From Helichrysum umbraculigerum (lineage: Eukaryota > Streptophyta > Magnoliopsida > Asterales > Asteraceae), in assembly GCA_949592205.1 (NCBI GenBank), contig CATIUR010000003.1:74986501-75050500 (forward strand): 64,000 nucleotides of DNA, written 5' to 3'. The notes beneath the pieces are model-generated. The model did no database searches, had not been told where the DNA came from, and was given only the letters and a program-made list of their open reading frames with translations. This document shows positions 31,455-43,292 of this stretch, piece by piece (positions within the stretch are counted from its first letter, which is position 1; the number at the start of each line of letters is the position of its first letter). The position numbers and the translations under genes are program-made.

Positions 31455-31948
31455 TGAAAGTCCCGTACACGTATAGATCTAATCGGATCGTTTGATCAAT
31501 GAATAACCTGATTCACGAACACACAAATCTCTATAATCTTGTATATATTCACAATTGAACGTATAAAGATTACAAACACCAATGCAAACTCAAACTCGTT
31601 TTTTCTGTCTCTCTCACCACAAAAACGGCTCACCTCACTCTCTAAAACGCTAACCCTAAACTGACTTCTAACTTCTCTATTTATATGAAGCCTATTGGGC
31701 CCTGCGACGTTAGGCCCAACGTCGCAGGTCCAGCCCAATGCGACATCTGACCCAACGTCGCAAGCCCAACGACAATGTCGCTAGTGCGACGTCAAGACCA
31801 ATGTCGCCTAGTATTCTATGTATATTCTATAATTATATTTCGTTTACAGACTCGAATATACATACTAAACACATCACATACGCAGACTAATTGACTTTGA
31901 CAATTACAATAGTTTGACTAACTGACTGACACACAAAATGCACCAACA
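31455..31948 (-). repeat. Copia 2 5' LTR
   Basis: It is the twin of 26096-26590, with the reversed TATA box at about 31675-31688. It drives transcription leftward. The right TSD CCTAG is at 31949-31953. Confidence 0.92.
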
Positions 31949-32675
31949 CCTAGAGTCGTTCTTCAAACCGACTGAATTGAAACTAAGGCATGGCAGATGA
32001 GGGCTTCCAAACTAGTGAAGGGTTTATAAAATAGTGGAGGAGTTTTGGTTTTTTTCTATTAACTAACTTAGGAAAGTAAATAAATAAAAGCGAAATTAAA
32101 ATAAAATATAAAGCAGATAAAATAAAGGTAGTGTCTGCTGAGATTTCGTTAATTAAGTTATGGGATGATATTTGGAGAAACTGTTTTAAAAGATATTAGT
32201 TAATTATCATTCTTGAATACTTGTATGTAAACACTAGATTCCCTACTAATTAAAATCCCATTAGCATGTCACACCGGGAGCTAGGTTATGGTAACATTAC
32301 AAAGTATTTAGAATAATAAGCAAAATCTTAATTTTGGTTTAATAATACTTTCATATGAATGGGAACAAAATCTTAAGGTACTAGACGTAACTGAATCATA
32401 TAACGATTCCTCGTCATCCTAACAGATTCGTATATTTAAAAAGTTCATTTATGACTTTAAACTAGCCCTTGCTTAATACAACCCAATAAATCCCCTAGTT
32501 ATTCACAGCGTTCCTCACTTTAAGTGGTTCCACCGCTTCAAACCTTGGCCATGTCTTGTCCTATGATAATCCCCCATGTAGCTTTGCGGTTCCATAGTTT
32601 CATACCTTTGACAAATTATATTGACACAGATGACTGACTACCTTTTAATTGGACGTCGTTAAAAAGGTGTTGTAA
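31949..32675 (-). repeat. Element B 5' LTR, second part
   Basis: It continues the LTR (matching 17161-17550 and then 19055-19395) with no solo LTR at the TGGTT site. The last five bases, TGTAA, are the Copia 3 TSD. Confidence 0.87.
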
Positions 32676-33180
32676 TGTTGGTGCATTTTGTGTGTCAGTC
32701 AGTTGGTCAAACAATTGTAATTGTCAAAGTCAATTAGTCTATGTATGTATATTGTTTAGAGTGTATATTCGAGTCTGTAAACGAAATATAAGTATAGAAT
32801 ATACATAGAATACTAGGCGACATTGGCTTAGATGTCGCAATGGTGACATCGTAATTGGGCCTGCGACATTGATTCAGATGTCGCAAGGATTTGGGCCTGC
32901 GACATTAGGGCTTATGTCGCAGGGTCCAGTAGGTCGACTATAAATAGAGAGTTATTATTCAGTTTTAGGGTTAGCGTTTCAGAGTGAGGAGGCCGTGAGT
33001 GAGAGATAGAAGAGAAAACGTTTGTGTTTGTAAAGCTTTATTCATCAATTGTGAATATATACAAAAGCTTATAGAATCGTTTGTGTGTTTGATTCGTTAA
33101 ACGTTCATTGTTTGATTGTTTGTATTCCGCGCTCACAATTAAAGTAACGATCCGATCAGGTCCGGCATAAGGGACTTTCA
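32676..33180 (+). repeat. Copia 3 5' LTR
   Basis: TGTTGGTGCA ... GGGACTTTCA, 505 bp, is homologous to the Copia 2 LTRs in inverse orientation. The TATA box CTATAAATAGAG is at 32938-32949, with TGCGACAT/ATGTCGCA sites at 32833-32921. Confidence 0.9.
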
Positions 33181-33182
33181 AC

Positions 33183-33195
33183 TGGTATCAGAGCC
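33183..33195 (+). promoter_or_regulatory. Primer-binding site of Copia 3, tRNA-iMet type
   Basis: TGGTATCAGAGCC lies two bases after the LTR. Confidence 0.93.
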
Positions 33196-33930
33196 ATTGA
33201 TTAGTTATCATTGGTTTCGGATCGTGCATTAGAACGTATTTGGTTTGATTCGCGAAGGTTTAATTGATTAATCTTCATTTCTGGGTTAGTTTGCTTGAAG
33301 ATTTCGTTTTCTGAAGAGTTTTTCTGGGTTTGTTCGTTGATCGTTTTTCGAAATTCGTTAGGGTTTCGAAAATTTTCGATTTTTGGGGTTTTGGCCGCTG
33401 CAGTCGCGTTTTTGCGACATTAGCTACGACGTCGCTAAGTTCTGCGACATTATTAGCGACGTTAGTTGCGACGTTGTGTGCGACATCGTACTTTTGACCT
33501 TAATTGGTTGTTGCGACATTAGTTGCGACGTTGCGAGCGACGTCGTTTACTTCTGCGACATCACGTGCGACATCAAGTGCGACATTACATAGTTCGAAGA
33601 AAAAAAAAAGTTTCATTTTAGCCTGGAAAAAGTTTTGTGCGTTTTCAAAATTTTGTGCGTTTTCAAAATTTTTCCATAGGCTTAAAACTGTTCAATTTTA
33701 GCCTGGAAAAAGTTTCATTTTACCCGACCAGTTTTTGACGTTTTCGGACGAAATTTTGTCGGGAAAAACGCGAAAAAATTTGTAATTTCAAATTTTGTTT
33801 TTAAGCTTAAAAGAGCTTAATTTTAGTGTCGAATAAGTTTCGCTATACTCGGGTATTTTTCGAAATTATTCAAATTCAGTTTTGGTGGGAAAAGTCACAA
33901 GAGGCCGTATCGACGTTCTGGTTTTGGAAG
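33196..33930 (+). other. Copia 3 leader with a GCGAC array
   Basis: At 33413-33588 there are about 11 GCGAC units. Most are GCGACAT, where Copia 2 has GCGACGT. A frame rich in Cys-Asp-Ile/Val (33383-33592) persists as in Copia 2. The rest resembles the Copia 2 leader. Confidence 0.72.
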
Positions 33931-36466
33931 ATGTCTTCTAAAGCTCTTATGCCTTACAATAGTGGAGCTGTTAGTGAGATAGAACCCCCCATGCTTACAT
34001 TTGATACTGATTATGCTGAATGGAGATTTGAGTTCGAAGCCTTCATATCTAAAAATGATCCAGATATGTGGAACTCATTGGTTGAAAGATATGAAAGACC
34101 GATAGTTGGAACAAAGAATTTAAGAGTATCACCACAAAAGTCTTACAATGGCATGACACTAGAGGAAAGAAAAGCTTGGGATACTGAAAGGAGAACTTAT
34201 TCAACAATTATCAAATGCTTATCAAAGGAAGTTCAACAAATGTTCAAACATCATGAGATTGCATATGATCTCTGGCATGCTATTGAAAAATGTTGTGGTG
34301 GATATGAAAAATATAGGAGAAATAGAGTGGAACTTGTCCAGAAACAGTTTGACACATTTGATTTACTTTCAAATGAATCCTTGGAAGTTGAGTTCCACAG
34401 ATACTCCCAACTTGTAAAAGAATTGACTGAAGGAGGAATAGTGCTTAATAATGGGGAAGTAAATAAGAAGTTATTAGGTGCATTACCTAAGGATTGAGAT
34501 ACCAAGGTGAAATGTTTTGAACAAGATCCAGAAATTGAAATTATGGATTTGGAAGATCTCATTGATAACTTACAGGCTTATGCTCTTGACATGAAGAAGA
34601 AAGAAAAGATGTCAAAGGCGACTGATATTCAAAATTCTAGTCTCAATGATGCTTCCAGATCTAATTCCAATTCAGCTACATCTCCTTCTGGTAGCACTTC
34701 ATATGCTTCCTATACTTCTCAAACAGCTCTTTCAAAGGCTACTGAGGATCATGCCACAATCTTTGCAGCTTTCCTCAACTCTTATGAGACTTTTCTTTCA
34801 AAGAAGGCTAGTACTTTGCAGCTTACTGAGGAAGACTTTGAACAGATCGATTCTGACGATCTCGAGCAGATGGACATCAAATGGAGTATGGCCATGATAA
34901 CCCAAAGAACCAAGAAGTTTCTTCAAAGAACGGGTAGAAAAGACCTGGATGAATAAAAATCCATCATCTGGTTTCACCACACCTTCAACCCCCAACAATG
35001 CAGAAAACAGCAAAACATCACAGGCTATGGTGGTGTTTAATCAAGGAATGTTTGACTGGAGTGCGCTTCAAGAAAAGGTTCAACACCGTGCGCTTTTGGC
35101 AAAGATACATGAGGTAGAAACAAAATCTGAAGAACCTTTTACATGTATCTCCTATATTAAATTGGAAGCTTCTTTAAAATGTTTTCAAATAGACTATGTA
35201 AACTTGAGAGAAAAGGTCGAGAAACTTACTGAGTCAAATAAGTTTCTAAAAGCTAATGAAAAACTTTATGATAAGCAGATTGAAGCTTATAAGTTAGATA
35301 CTAAGACTTTTAAAGCAAAAGTTTTTAGTCAACAAGATGCAATTAAAAGTTATTTAACAGAAATTGATTTGTTGAATAAAGAACTTTCTGAATTAAAGTC
35401 TCAGTCTGTGAGTTTCAATAGAAAATTCTCAAGTTTCTCAGAGTCTCTTGATGTTTTCGATGAAATCATTAACAAGCAAAGGACTGATACAAGTAGTAAG
35501 GCAGGACTGGGGTATAACTCAGTCCCACCTCCTACTAATCACTATCCTCTGCCTGTTAAGGAAGGCACCGAAGAACTTGTGGCTGACTACTCATCATGGC
35601 CAGCTACAAAATCTAAAGAAGCTAAATCTAATCCCAAAATGCAGGCAAAGGAGAAAACTAAACGGCCAGAGTATCCCTTGCTTACTTTTGTTAAGTCTGA
35701 TAGTACACCTCCAGTTAGTGTAGAGGAGGGTGTTGAGATAGAGGATCTACCGGAAGAGGCTGAAATTAAAGTTGAAAAAGTTAATATAAAACCCGAAAAT
35801 CGTATACTTACCAATGAAACTGTAAAGGGTTTCAAATACAAAGGGTAAAAACAAGGTTGAAAATGAATCCAAAAGGGTTCAACATCAAATGAAGGATTCA
35901 AATGTAAAATCTAAAAATGAACAACCTTCAACATCTACTTGCTCAACTTCAGAGGCTTCTACATCAACGTGTACACATAAGTGTTCACGTCCTGTAAATG
36001 CCTCATCTTCTAAGCCTCCAATAGTTCATTCTCCACCTCAACCTTTTGTGGGTAATCATTGGAATAGGTCGTACAATGAACGACGTTCTTGTTTCCATTG
36101 TGGACAACAAGGACATATAATTAGGGATTGTTAGTTATTATCCCTAGATAGGTTTTGTAGAGGGATGCCAAGAACTTCCTCCTTTAGGAACTCTTATTCA
36201 AAATCGTTTTCTAGGCGTGCTTCGTATTCGCCTATATCAAGATATGCATCCTCTTCTCCAAAACCCATGGCTAGAGTAAACAAAGTTGTGCCTAGTAAAC
36301 CTCAAGTTCAACAGCACAACATTATTGAAAACAACTCATCTGAACCTACACAGGTTTGGAAACCCAAATCCACAAACAACACATCAATGAAATCTTATGA
36401 GTTTTTAAAATATCATAAACTCATTGATGTGAAGGTTATGTATGACCATGGACAACCCAAGTCTAT
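33931..36466 (+). pseudogene. Copia 3 Gag, broken
   Basis: The start ATG is at 33931 (MSSKALMPYNSG). The N-terminal capsid-like region includes LTFDTDYAEWRFEFEAF and LWHAIEKCCGGYEK, a UBN2-like gag. A TGA at 34495-34497 interrupts it. Near 34951 a deletion relative to Copia 2 removes the first zinc knuckle and shifts the frame, and another shift occurs near 35830. The second knuckle CFHCGQQGHIIRDC is intact at 36090-36131, followed by a TAG at 36132. An Arg/Ser-rich tail and VWKPKSTNN...YHKLIDV follow up to the insertion of C. Gag would have packaged the RNA; this copy cannot be translated through. Confidence 0.85.
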
Positions 36467-38054
36467 TGAAGCGCCCTCAGCCGTCGGTGTCGTTGGTGTT
36501 GTTATAACGACCGAGGGTGCGATCAGGGTGTTTTAAAATTTATTTTGCTCGGGGCCTAAACCTCCGAACTACCTACTGGTACTAGGCACAAGTACCTGAT
36601 ACTAGTACGTGGTAAGGAATATCAGGGTCGTCTCCAGACGGTCGAATTTGAAACAGAGCTTGTTTGGATAATGAAGTCTTCAAGATGGGGTTCAGATAGT
36701 TGGTTTTGTTTGGGTTTTTATCTAATTTAAACTACTAAAGCAATAAAACTAAAATGAGCTAGCTAGCATATAAGGAACAACTAAGGATAAGGAAGATGTG
36801 GTTTACCATGACTTGTGATAGTATAATATCGGGATGGTGTTTATGATGGGGACACTTTCAGATTAATAGATTGACAGACTTTGGTATAAACACTAGAACC
36901 CTACCAATTAAATTCCCATTGGCATGTCACTAGGAACTAGGTTATCGTGATTCTGATCGGAGCAATACGCTAAACTCCCAATACTTACCTAGTTAAAAGG
37001 TACGCAACCTATTTTGGTGATTAACCGAGGTACATGAATAAAGCAGCGTATCGTCTCATAGGTCCGACCGTTCTTAACACCTAAGCTTATCTCTCGTTCT
37101 TCTAATAGTGTATCTAATTATTAACTTGTTATGTTTAAAGAATCAAATATGTAAAATCTAGGGGGTTGATAAATCTAAATCACTTGGACTTTCCTCACTA
37201 GACCTTGTTAATACTTTACTTAAGCTCCAATTACGTTGATTTATGACCTAGACCTCTCCTTTTCAAACAGTTATACGTCTCCGGATTATTCACAGTTTGT
37301 TTAAAACATGTTTCATATGAGGACCATGCCTTTCAGTAATAGACAGTGTACTTTACAGGGTAGTTCCACGGGTTCTTACGTCTAACATGCGGTCGAGAGT
37401 AATTGACAGTGAGGGTGACACTCTAAACTAACTAAATGTAAAGCAGTGCAGAAATGTAAATCTAATATATACAACGAGTAGTTTCACTGTGTCTTACTTA
37501 TTGCATGTCATAGGCACAAATAACTACTTACCACAATTAAGGTTCCGGACTCCCTAATATCTAGGTTGCAGTCACGTGGATAACTGGAAAGGGTACTCCA
37601 TAAATTAGGTCTGGTGTCATACATTTAAACAATAACAAAGTATAATAATTCCCATTCATACCAGTTTCTTGTTATGAATTTAGACTATGTTGGAATGAGT
37701 TGTTTTTACGATCCTATCAACTAACTAACGTAGAGTTGTCCGCAATCAGATAGAAGATATGTCACATGGATAGTAAACACAAACAATTACAATACACGGG
37801 AAGTTCTCCCAAATGTACTGAACATATCGGCTAACAACTACCCTCGAATCCTATTCCCCGATCTCGGTCGTCAAAGATGTCCATATCATGGCATGGTCTA
37901 TTGAATAAATAGTCACATAAACATGTTTTACCCTACCGGAATAAGTTGGGGCAGTCTGGTCATAAGCGGTGGGCCAAACATGCCATCATTCGTTCATAAT
38001 GTTATAATTAAACTATAAATAGAAATTCATTTAGCACATTTAAAGTATTGGTTC

Positions 38055-38162
38055 GTAATATAACTACCTTCGGTCGTTCTCAGACTTCCGTACGTTTGTA
38101 CTCCGCCTAAAGCGTTTCCAGCACTATATCCGAGAACAGTCGAATAGGGGGCGTCATATTAC
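38055..38162 (-). other. Covarying LTR hairpin, copy in C
   Basis: The outer arms are GTAATAT (38055-38061) and ATATTAC (38156-38162). The inner arms are GTTCTC (38076-38081) and GAGAAC (38132-38137). The loop has TTCCGTACGTTTGTACT and TTTCCAGCACTATA. The right LTR has lost this region by deletion. Confidence 0.68.
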
Positions 38163-38287
38163 TTCACAACATTTATTATCATCCTATTATAACTATCTAA
38201 ATCATGGCAAACATATAAACAACTACTCGCATATCATGGCAATAGACATTTCCAATATTAATAAATCATAAACATCAAACAAGAACA

Positions 38288-41200
38288 TCTTAACCCCTTT
38301 ATTAAGCGTTTGGGGTTTTTGGCTTAAAAGGTTGAGAAGAGGGATATCGGAAATACCCGATTTGCCCCTACGCTAAGTCTCCGTTCTGACCCCATTTCGA
38401 ATATGATATCAATATCAATCATTCATCATTCAAAATTTAAAACCCACCTAATTTCTCTCTCTACTATTCTCATTCTCCCCCTCTCATCCAAATACACACA
38501 TATCTACTTCTCTCATCTCTCTCTCTCTCACCGGTACCCCTACCACCACCCACCTACACCGCCGATTATGTCTACATAACTGTTTAAAATCGACATGAAG
38601 TTGACTCACCGATTCTTAAGGTATATGGTGGGTTTTGTCAAATTTTAATCTTTCTTTCATGATCTGATATTTTGTTTGTTTTTTACAGATTGAGCAAAAA
38701 GCATTTTGGTATGGGAGGCTGAAAACTTAAAAGGGTAAGATCGGAAATTAATTAATTACCCCTGTTGTGAATGTATCGTCAATTGTAACAACCCTCCGTC
38801 AACTACAGTCCTAGATGTATTCACGTGCTCAATCACTATCGGGCTTTGATAAAAAAAATCACTATCGGGCATTCGCCAGTGCCGGATTGTTTAAAATCTC
38901 CCCAACATCTATGGATTTACGAGCGCTTCCTTACATCAGTTTCTAATTCTCCATTGTTCTATTTGAATGGTATTTGTTTGTTTATGTTTTTCGTTAATGT
39001 ATTTGGTTTTTTAGGGTTTGTTAAATATATGTTAGGGTTTCATTCGATATGACAATTAATGTACTGGCGTGCGATGGTGATGATGGTGCTGCAAGAACGA
39101 GCTCGATCGCCAATGAATAAAAAGATTGGAGGAGGTGAAAAATATTCGAAAACAGAGAAATCGATTTCTTTTCATTTTTTAGTTCATTTGTTTTTGTTCT
39201 CATTTTGTCTATATTTGATGGTTTGAGGTTGTGATTTTTTTCTTTAAAAATGGCTTGTATGAAGTTGAGATTTAAAGCAGCCGATGCTTTTCAGAAATGA
39301 GGTTTAGGTTGGTATGTTCTTTAATCTTTAAAATTTATGATCTATTGTTTATATGTCTAAATATATTTGCTATATGCTAACTTTTGTTTGTATCAATTTT
39401 TTGATGTAATTGATCCCAACACCATGGAGATGGATCTACAAAATTGTCCTTATGTTTAGTTGGCCAGATAAGACTTGATATCTATAGCCTAAGTGAAATT
39501 GTGTTTGTGTTTATTGGTCTCTTTTAGTTATATGAATATGATCCCATCATCCTCCATAAGTTGAATTGAACCACTATGTATTTGTTCCCATCATTCTCCA
39601 TAACTCATGTTTCTTGAGTGACCAAAGATAGAAAATGAAACTGACATTAGGAATGCGTTAAAAATCCATTATTTTAATTCACTAATGTGGCTACATTCAT
39701 GATCATGACTCATGCCCAGGTTTTCTATAATATAATTGATATATCCTTTAGCAATTTAGGCATCCCCATTCCATTTAATACGATTTTGTATTGTAAAAGA
39801 TGAGACATGCAACTTTTCTTCGTCTTCCTAATTGTCTGGATCCACAAAGTAATAATACTATGACATACAATCTAAATCAGGGTCCATATCCAACATCTTG
39901 TGAATCACTTCCGATATGCTGTTATCAATATGTTCAAATTGTTTTCTTTTTCATGATAGATGGGAGACACCCAATAGCAGCTATACAAGTTGTCTTTAAT
40001 TTCTTTTTATTTTTGTTTATTCAACCAACAATGAAGTATCAAATGCAAATTTTGTACGGTGGTACTTTGTCAGTGAACTAGCGATCGGTATTGTTGCATA
40101 CAGTCCACTAGGACGAGAGTTCTTCTCATCTGGTCCAGAAATGATAGGGAAGTTGGAAGAAGGCGACTTTCATAAGGTCTGTCGGTTACACCTTTTGTTC
40201 TACATAATCATTTTTCTCCCTACATTCCAACAGTATATGTAGTTGTGGAAAAATCTGCAGGTCCATTGGGCTAGGTAACGGGTCAAAACATGTTTGCGCC
40301 GAAATAAGTTCTTTACTTTTTTATGTTTGGACTCAAATGGGTTGGGTTGACCCAGAAAACTTTTTTCCTAAATTTAATATTATAATTACCGTGTCAAATT
40401 ATGATTTTAGGTCGAAGGTTTTAATTAATTAAAATGATATATGATGTTATATACGTCAAAGATACATTTTCGGCTTTTATAGTATCTAATGCTTTTAAAC
40501 TGTATACTTCAAAGCTACTTTACGTTTAACCTCTTTGATAAAGTCTTACCCAAATGGACCCATCAATAAGAAAATGATCCAAATTGCCAACCCTAAGATC
40601 TTGTTCGAGAGGATTAATGAAATAGCGGCTGGCAATTGAATGTGCTCTTCACAGCTAACTGTAGGTTGGGTTCCAACCAGGGAAATGATTGTGGTGCCCA
40701 ATTTAGGAACCACGAAGATACAAAGTCTTGATAGGAGCTATATCTGTTAACATAAGAAGATATGGCTGAATTTGAAGCCATTGCGTCAGCTGATTCAGTT
40801 AAGGGGGATCGATATGGTGACGGTATCATGGCATATGTGGACTCCAAGACTTCTCCTTTGTCAGATTGTAAATCTTAATATATGTTATAAGTCTATTATT
40901 TGTTGTATGCTGTTATATACATGTCAGCTTTGCTTTCTGGAAAGAATCAAAACATGGATCATTTGAAGTTTCAAGAACAATAATAAAGTCTCAAACATGT
41001 CAAATAGAGATGTTTGAAGTTGGAACCAACAAGCAACTTATAATGCCCTACTTGACCACTTTCGAAGTAACTTGCTAATTTCTACCATAAGAATTAAGTA
41101 GAGGCCAAAACTAAATGTTATAAGTTGTTGAAACTCCATTTGTAGATAATCGTGTTGAGATTTCTCAAAAGAGTCTACCTTTGATTTTATTTGTAAAGCT

Positions 41201-41406
41201 TTTCACATTGAAATTTAAATCGTCTTTTTGATCGTGAAAAGTCAAATACGTGATCTTGTGTTATGTTTTTGATTTTTTTATGTGCAATCATACATTGAAG
41301 AATAACACACAATGGTATTCCGTCTTTCCTCTTTACCACCCTAACTGCAAGTCATTGTCTTCTCTTTTTCTGTTAGCGCCGCCGCATTGCGCGGGTGATT
41401 TACTAG
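38288..41406 (+). mobile_element. Non-autonomous Helitron in the element C LTR (3.1 kb)
   Basis: The 5' end is TC (38288) preceded by A, and the 3' end is CTAG (41403-41406) followed by T, the canonical A/T insertion without TSD. The imperfect hairpin CCGCCGCATTGCGCGGG at 41379-41395 stops 11 bases before the 3' end, as expected. LTR-like sequence flanks both sides. It encodes no Rep/helicase. It contains aldo-keto reductase exons on the plus strand. The 3' end is well supported; the exact 5' end is less certain. Confidence 0.72.
39955..40878 (+). pseudogene. Captured aldo-keto reductase gene fragment
   Basis: Aldo-keto reductases reduce carbonyls with NADPH in the cytosol. Three exon-like pieces of the C-terminal half are visible. 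The first is near 39965-39995 (HPIAAIQV). The second is 40074-40176 (IGIVAYSPLGR, then a SSGPEMIGKLEEGDF-like stretch, ending in AAG before GT). The third is about 40590-40878 (LFERINEIAA, SSQL.VGWVP, GTTKIQSLD, then ASADSVKGDRYGDGIMAYV and a stop). AG/GT borders around the second piece imply capture of genomic DNA with introns. Stops and shifts in the third piece and the missing N-terminal half make it non-functional. The resemblance is to the plant perakine reductase/IN2-2-like subgroup. Confidence 0.8.
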
Positions 41407-41687
41407 TTACAATTAATTAATAAAAGAAAAGGATAGATATTACCCGTAATTATTGCGAGCAAAACGATGCTCATATTACTTCCGAATATTCCAAAGCGTT
41501 ACATTGCTAAGCTAGCTACTACTAACTACTACATAATTAATCTCCCTACTTATCTCTCACTAAATTAATTAACTGAGAGAGAGAAAGTGGAAAGAAAAAT
41601 AAAAGAAATAATAAAACTAGAAAAGAAAGAAAGAAATATGCTTAATGTGTGTGCATATGGTGCCAGTTGAAATGAAGTCTCATGCCC

Positions 41688-41699
41688 TCTATTTATAGG
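41688..41699 (-). promoter_or_regulatory. TATA box of the element C 3' LTR
   Basis: The minus strand reads CCTATAAATAGA. The twin in the 5' LTR is at 62396-62407. Confidence 0.72.
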
Positions 41700-41756
41700 A
41701 GAGCTTTGGCTCACATTAGCATCAAGGGGTGCACGTTAGCGTAAACCATGTAAAAA

Positions 41757-41834
41757 GGTGCACCAGGTACTGTACAACGCGGAAAGGTGGTGCACCGGGT
41801 ACTGTACTTTGCGGACAAAAGGTGCACCAGGTAC
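41757..41834. promoter_or_regulatory. GGTGCACC triple repeat upstream of the C promoter
   Basis: Copies lie at 41757-41770, 41789-41802 and 41821-41834 (GGTGCACCAGGTAC or GGTGCACCGGGTAC). The right LTR has them at about 62464-62541. A G-rich block follows at 41868-41940. Confidence 0.75.
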
Positions 41835-42449
41835 GCAAATTTGCCAAAAAAGGAAAGTGAGGCAGGTGGCGGCAGGCCGGCGCCGCCCTGGTGGCTGCCG
41901 GCGGCGGCTGGGTGGTGGCCGGCGGCTGGTGGCTGCCACCCGCCCCGTTTCGTCGTCTTTTGCTTCGTATCTTGATTCGTGCGTATTTTCTTCGTTATAC
42001 GTCCGTTTAAGTCGATTCTTTTTTTGTTGGATTCGTAATATAAAAACGAAGATTTTGACATAAGATAGCCCCTGAGATGAGGTCCCTAACTCCAGATATT
42101 GCGTACGAATCATTTGGATCTTCCGGCGGGCGTAGAATCTTCATTCTTTATCCGTTTTGGTTGATTCTTCTTCTGTTTGATTCGTATTTTGAAAACGAAC
42201 ATCTTGGATAGGATGGATGCTGGTGATGGGCACTTTGGTCTTGAAATCTTGTTTTGATGCCTTGAATCTTCAAACGTGCGTGGAATCTTTGTTTTTCATC
42301 CGTTTTGCTTGATTTTTATCGTGCAACCTTGTTTTGACCATCTTGGCATAATACTATTGATTTGTATTATATTTGAGTTGAAATGCCAAGAATCGTTCCA
42401 GAATGCGAGAGATATCGGTAGTAAAAACGTGACTTTTTACGCGATATCA

Positions 42450-43292
42450 AGTATCCCACACTTAGAACTTTACTTGTGCTCAAGCAAACTCATTCATAAA
42501 AAGCTTCTGAAAGGATTCTAATCGCATTAGTTTTTAGATAGACTATTTCCAAAGAATATACAATTACAGTTAGGAAAGAGCTTTTTATTAGAAACTAAGG
42601 GTTTATAGAATTTGATACCTTCTTCGGGCAACCTATAGGATGATCATGACTAGGCAATCCTCACAAGTGGGTCACTCAAATCACTCAAGTGTTTAAGGTT
42701 TCCTACTTACTAGTGTCAATCACTCAGATAGCCAGTCATGCAGCATTCTCGTCATAGGCTTGATCAAGAATCAAATCTCCATCACTTTGGAAGAGAACGA
42801 TACTAATCTTTCAAGACATCTTAAAAAGGAATCGGGTTTTTGGTTTGGAGAGATGAAGAAGGTGTATGGTGAGTAAGAAGGATAGTATTTTTGAGTTTTC
42901 TTTTCTCGTATCTTCTTGAAACTAGGGTATTTTTTTTTTCGAGAAAGTCTCTTTTGGAATTTCTCAAATTTGAAAAGACTTAATGTTGCAATCCTTTTTG
43001 GGTTTTAATTTTTCCTTTTCTGGACTTTCTTGAGTAGTGCCGGCATGTATATTTTTCTACTTTTTCTCTTTTTTTTTTTTATAATGCCGGCTTTACCAAG
43101 GAATATTTTTCTGGACCGAAGGGTTTCTTTTGGCATTGGGTTGCGAAATTGTGTTGGCTTTTCTTGTATTAATTCGGGAAATTGAGAGTGTCTATGAAAA
43201 GTTTGGAAGACATGACTTCTGTGGTTTCGGGATGAAGGTACAAAAGGGAGGTTTGGTTGGATAGTGGGTGTGAAGAGTGAGTGGATGTTTGA
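42450..43292 (-). other. Element C 3' internal region, distal part
   Basis: The PPT AGTATCCCACACTTAG abuts the LTR. The inverted repeat CATGACTAGGC (42645-42655) and GCCAGTCATG (42731-42740) encloses the block shared with A and B. A tract that is purine-rich on the element strand opens a Lys-rich frame near 43005. Tekay 1 enters after TTTGA (43288-43292). Confidence 0.65.

Larger units (their letters stand above)
26096..31948 (-). mobile_element. Copia 2, gag-only non-autonomous copia element (5.9 kb)
   Basis: LTRs of 495 and 494 bp (plus strand TGAAAGTCCCG ... GCACCAACA) are flanked by CCTAG at 26091-26095 and 31949-31953. It has a tRNA-iMet PBS, a leader with a GTCGC array, one long gag frame, and 1.9 kb of non-coding 3' sequence with no protease, integrase or reverse transcriptase. 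It is inserted in B's 5' LTR. Copia 3 is a related copy in the opposite orientation. Confidence 0.92.
36467..42449 (-). repeat. Element C 3' LTR, carrying a Helitron
   Basis: It starts TGAAGCGCCCTCAGCCG and ends ACGCGATATCA on the plus strand. It matches 57796-63155 except for the solo LTR D insertion and a deletion there. It contains the Helitron 38288-41406, the hairpin 38055-38162, the TATA box at 41688-41699 and the GGTGCACC repeats. Confidence 0.88.

Noticed and set aside
26096..36466. Copia 2 and Copia 3 as one element with a large inversion
   Set aside because: Each has its own LTR, PBS and TSD evidence (CCTAG and TGTAA), and they are separated by B LTR sequence in the correct order.
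38288..41406. Intact host aldo-keto reductase gene
   Set aside because: Only the C-terminal half is present, with stops and frameshifts, and the piece is bounded by Helitron ends inside an LTR.
41711..42113. Several overlapping frames in the GC-rich block of the C LTR (also 20286-20591 and 62418-62819)
   Set aside because: High GC content removes stops in many frames at once. They are promoter sequence of LTRs, repeated in both C LTRs.
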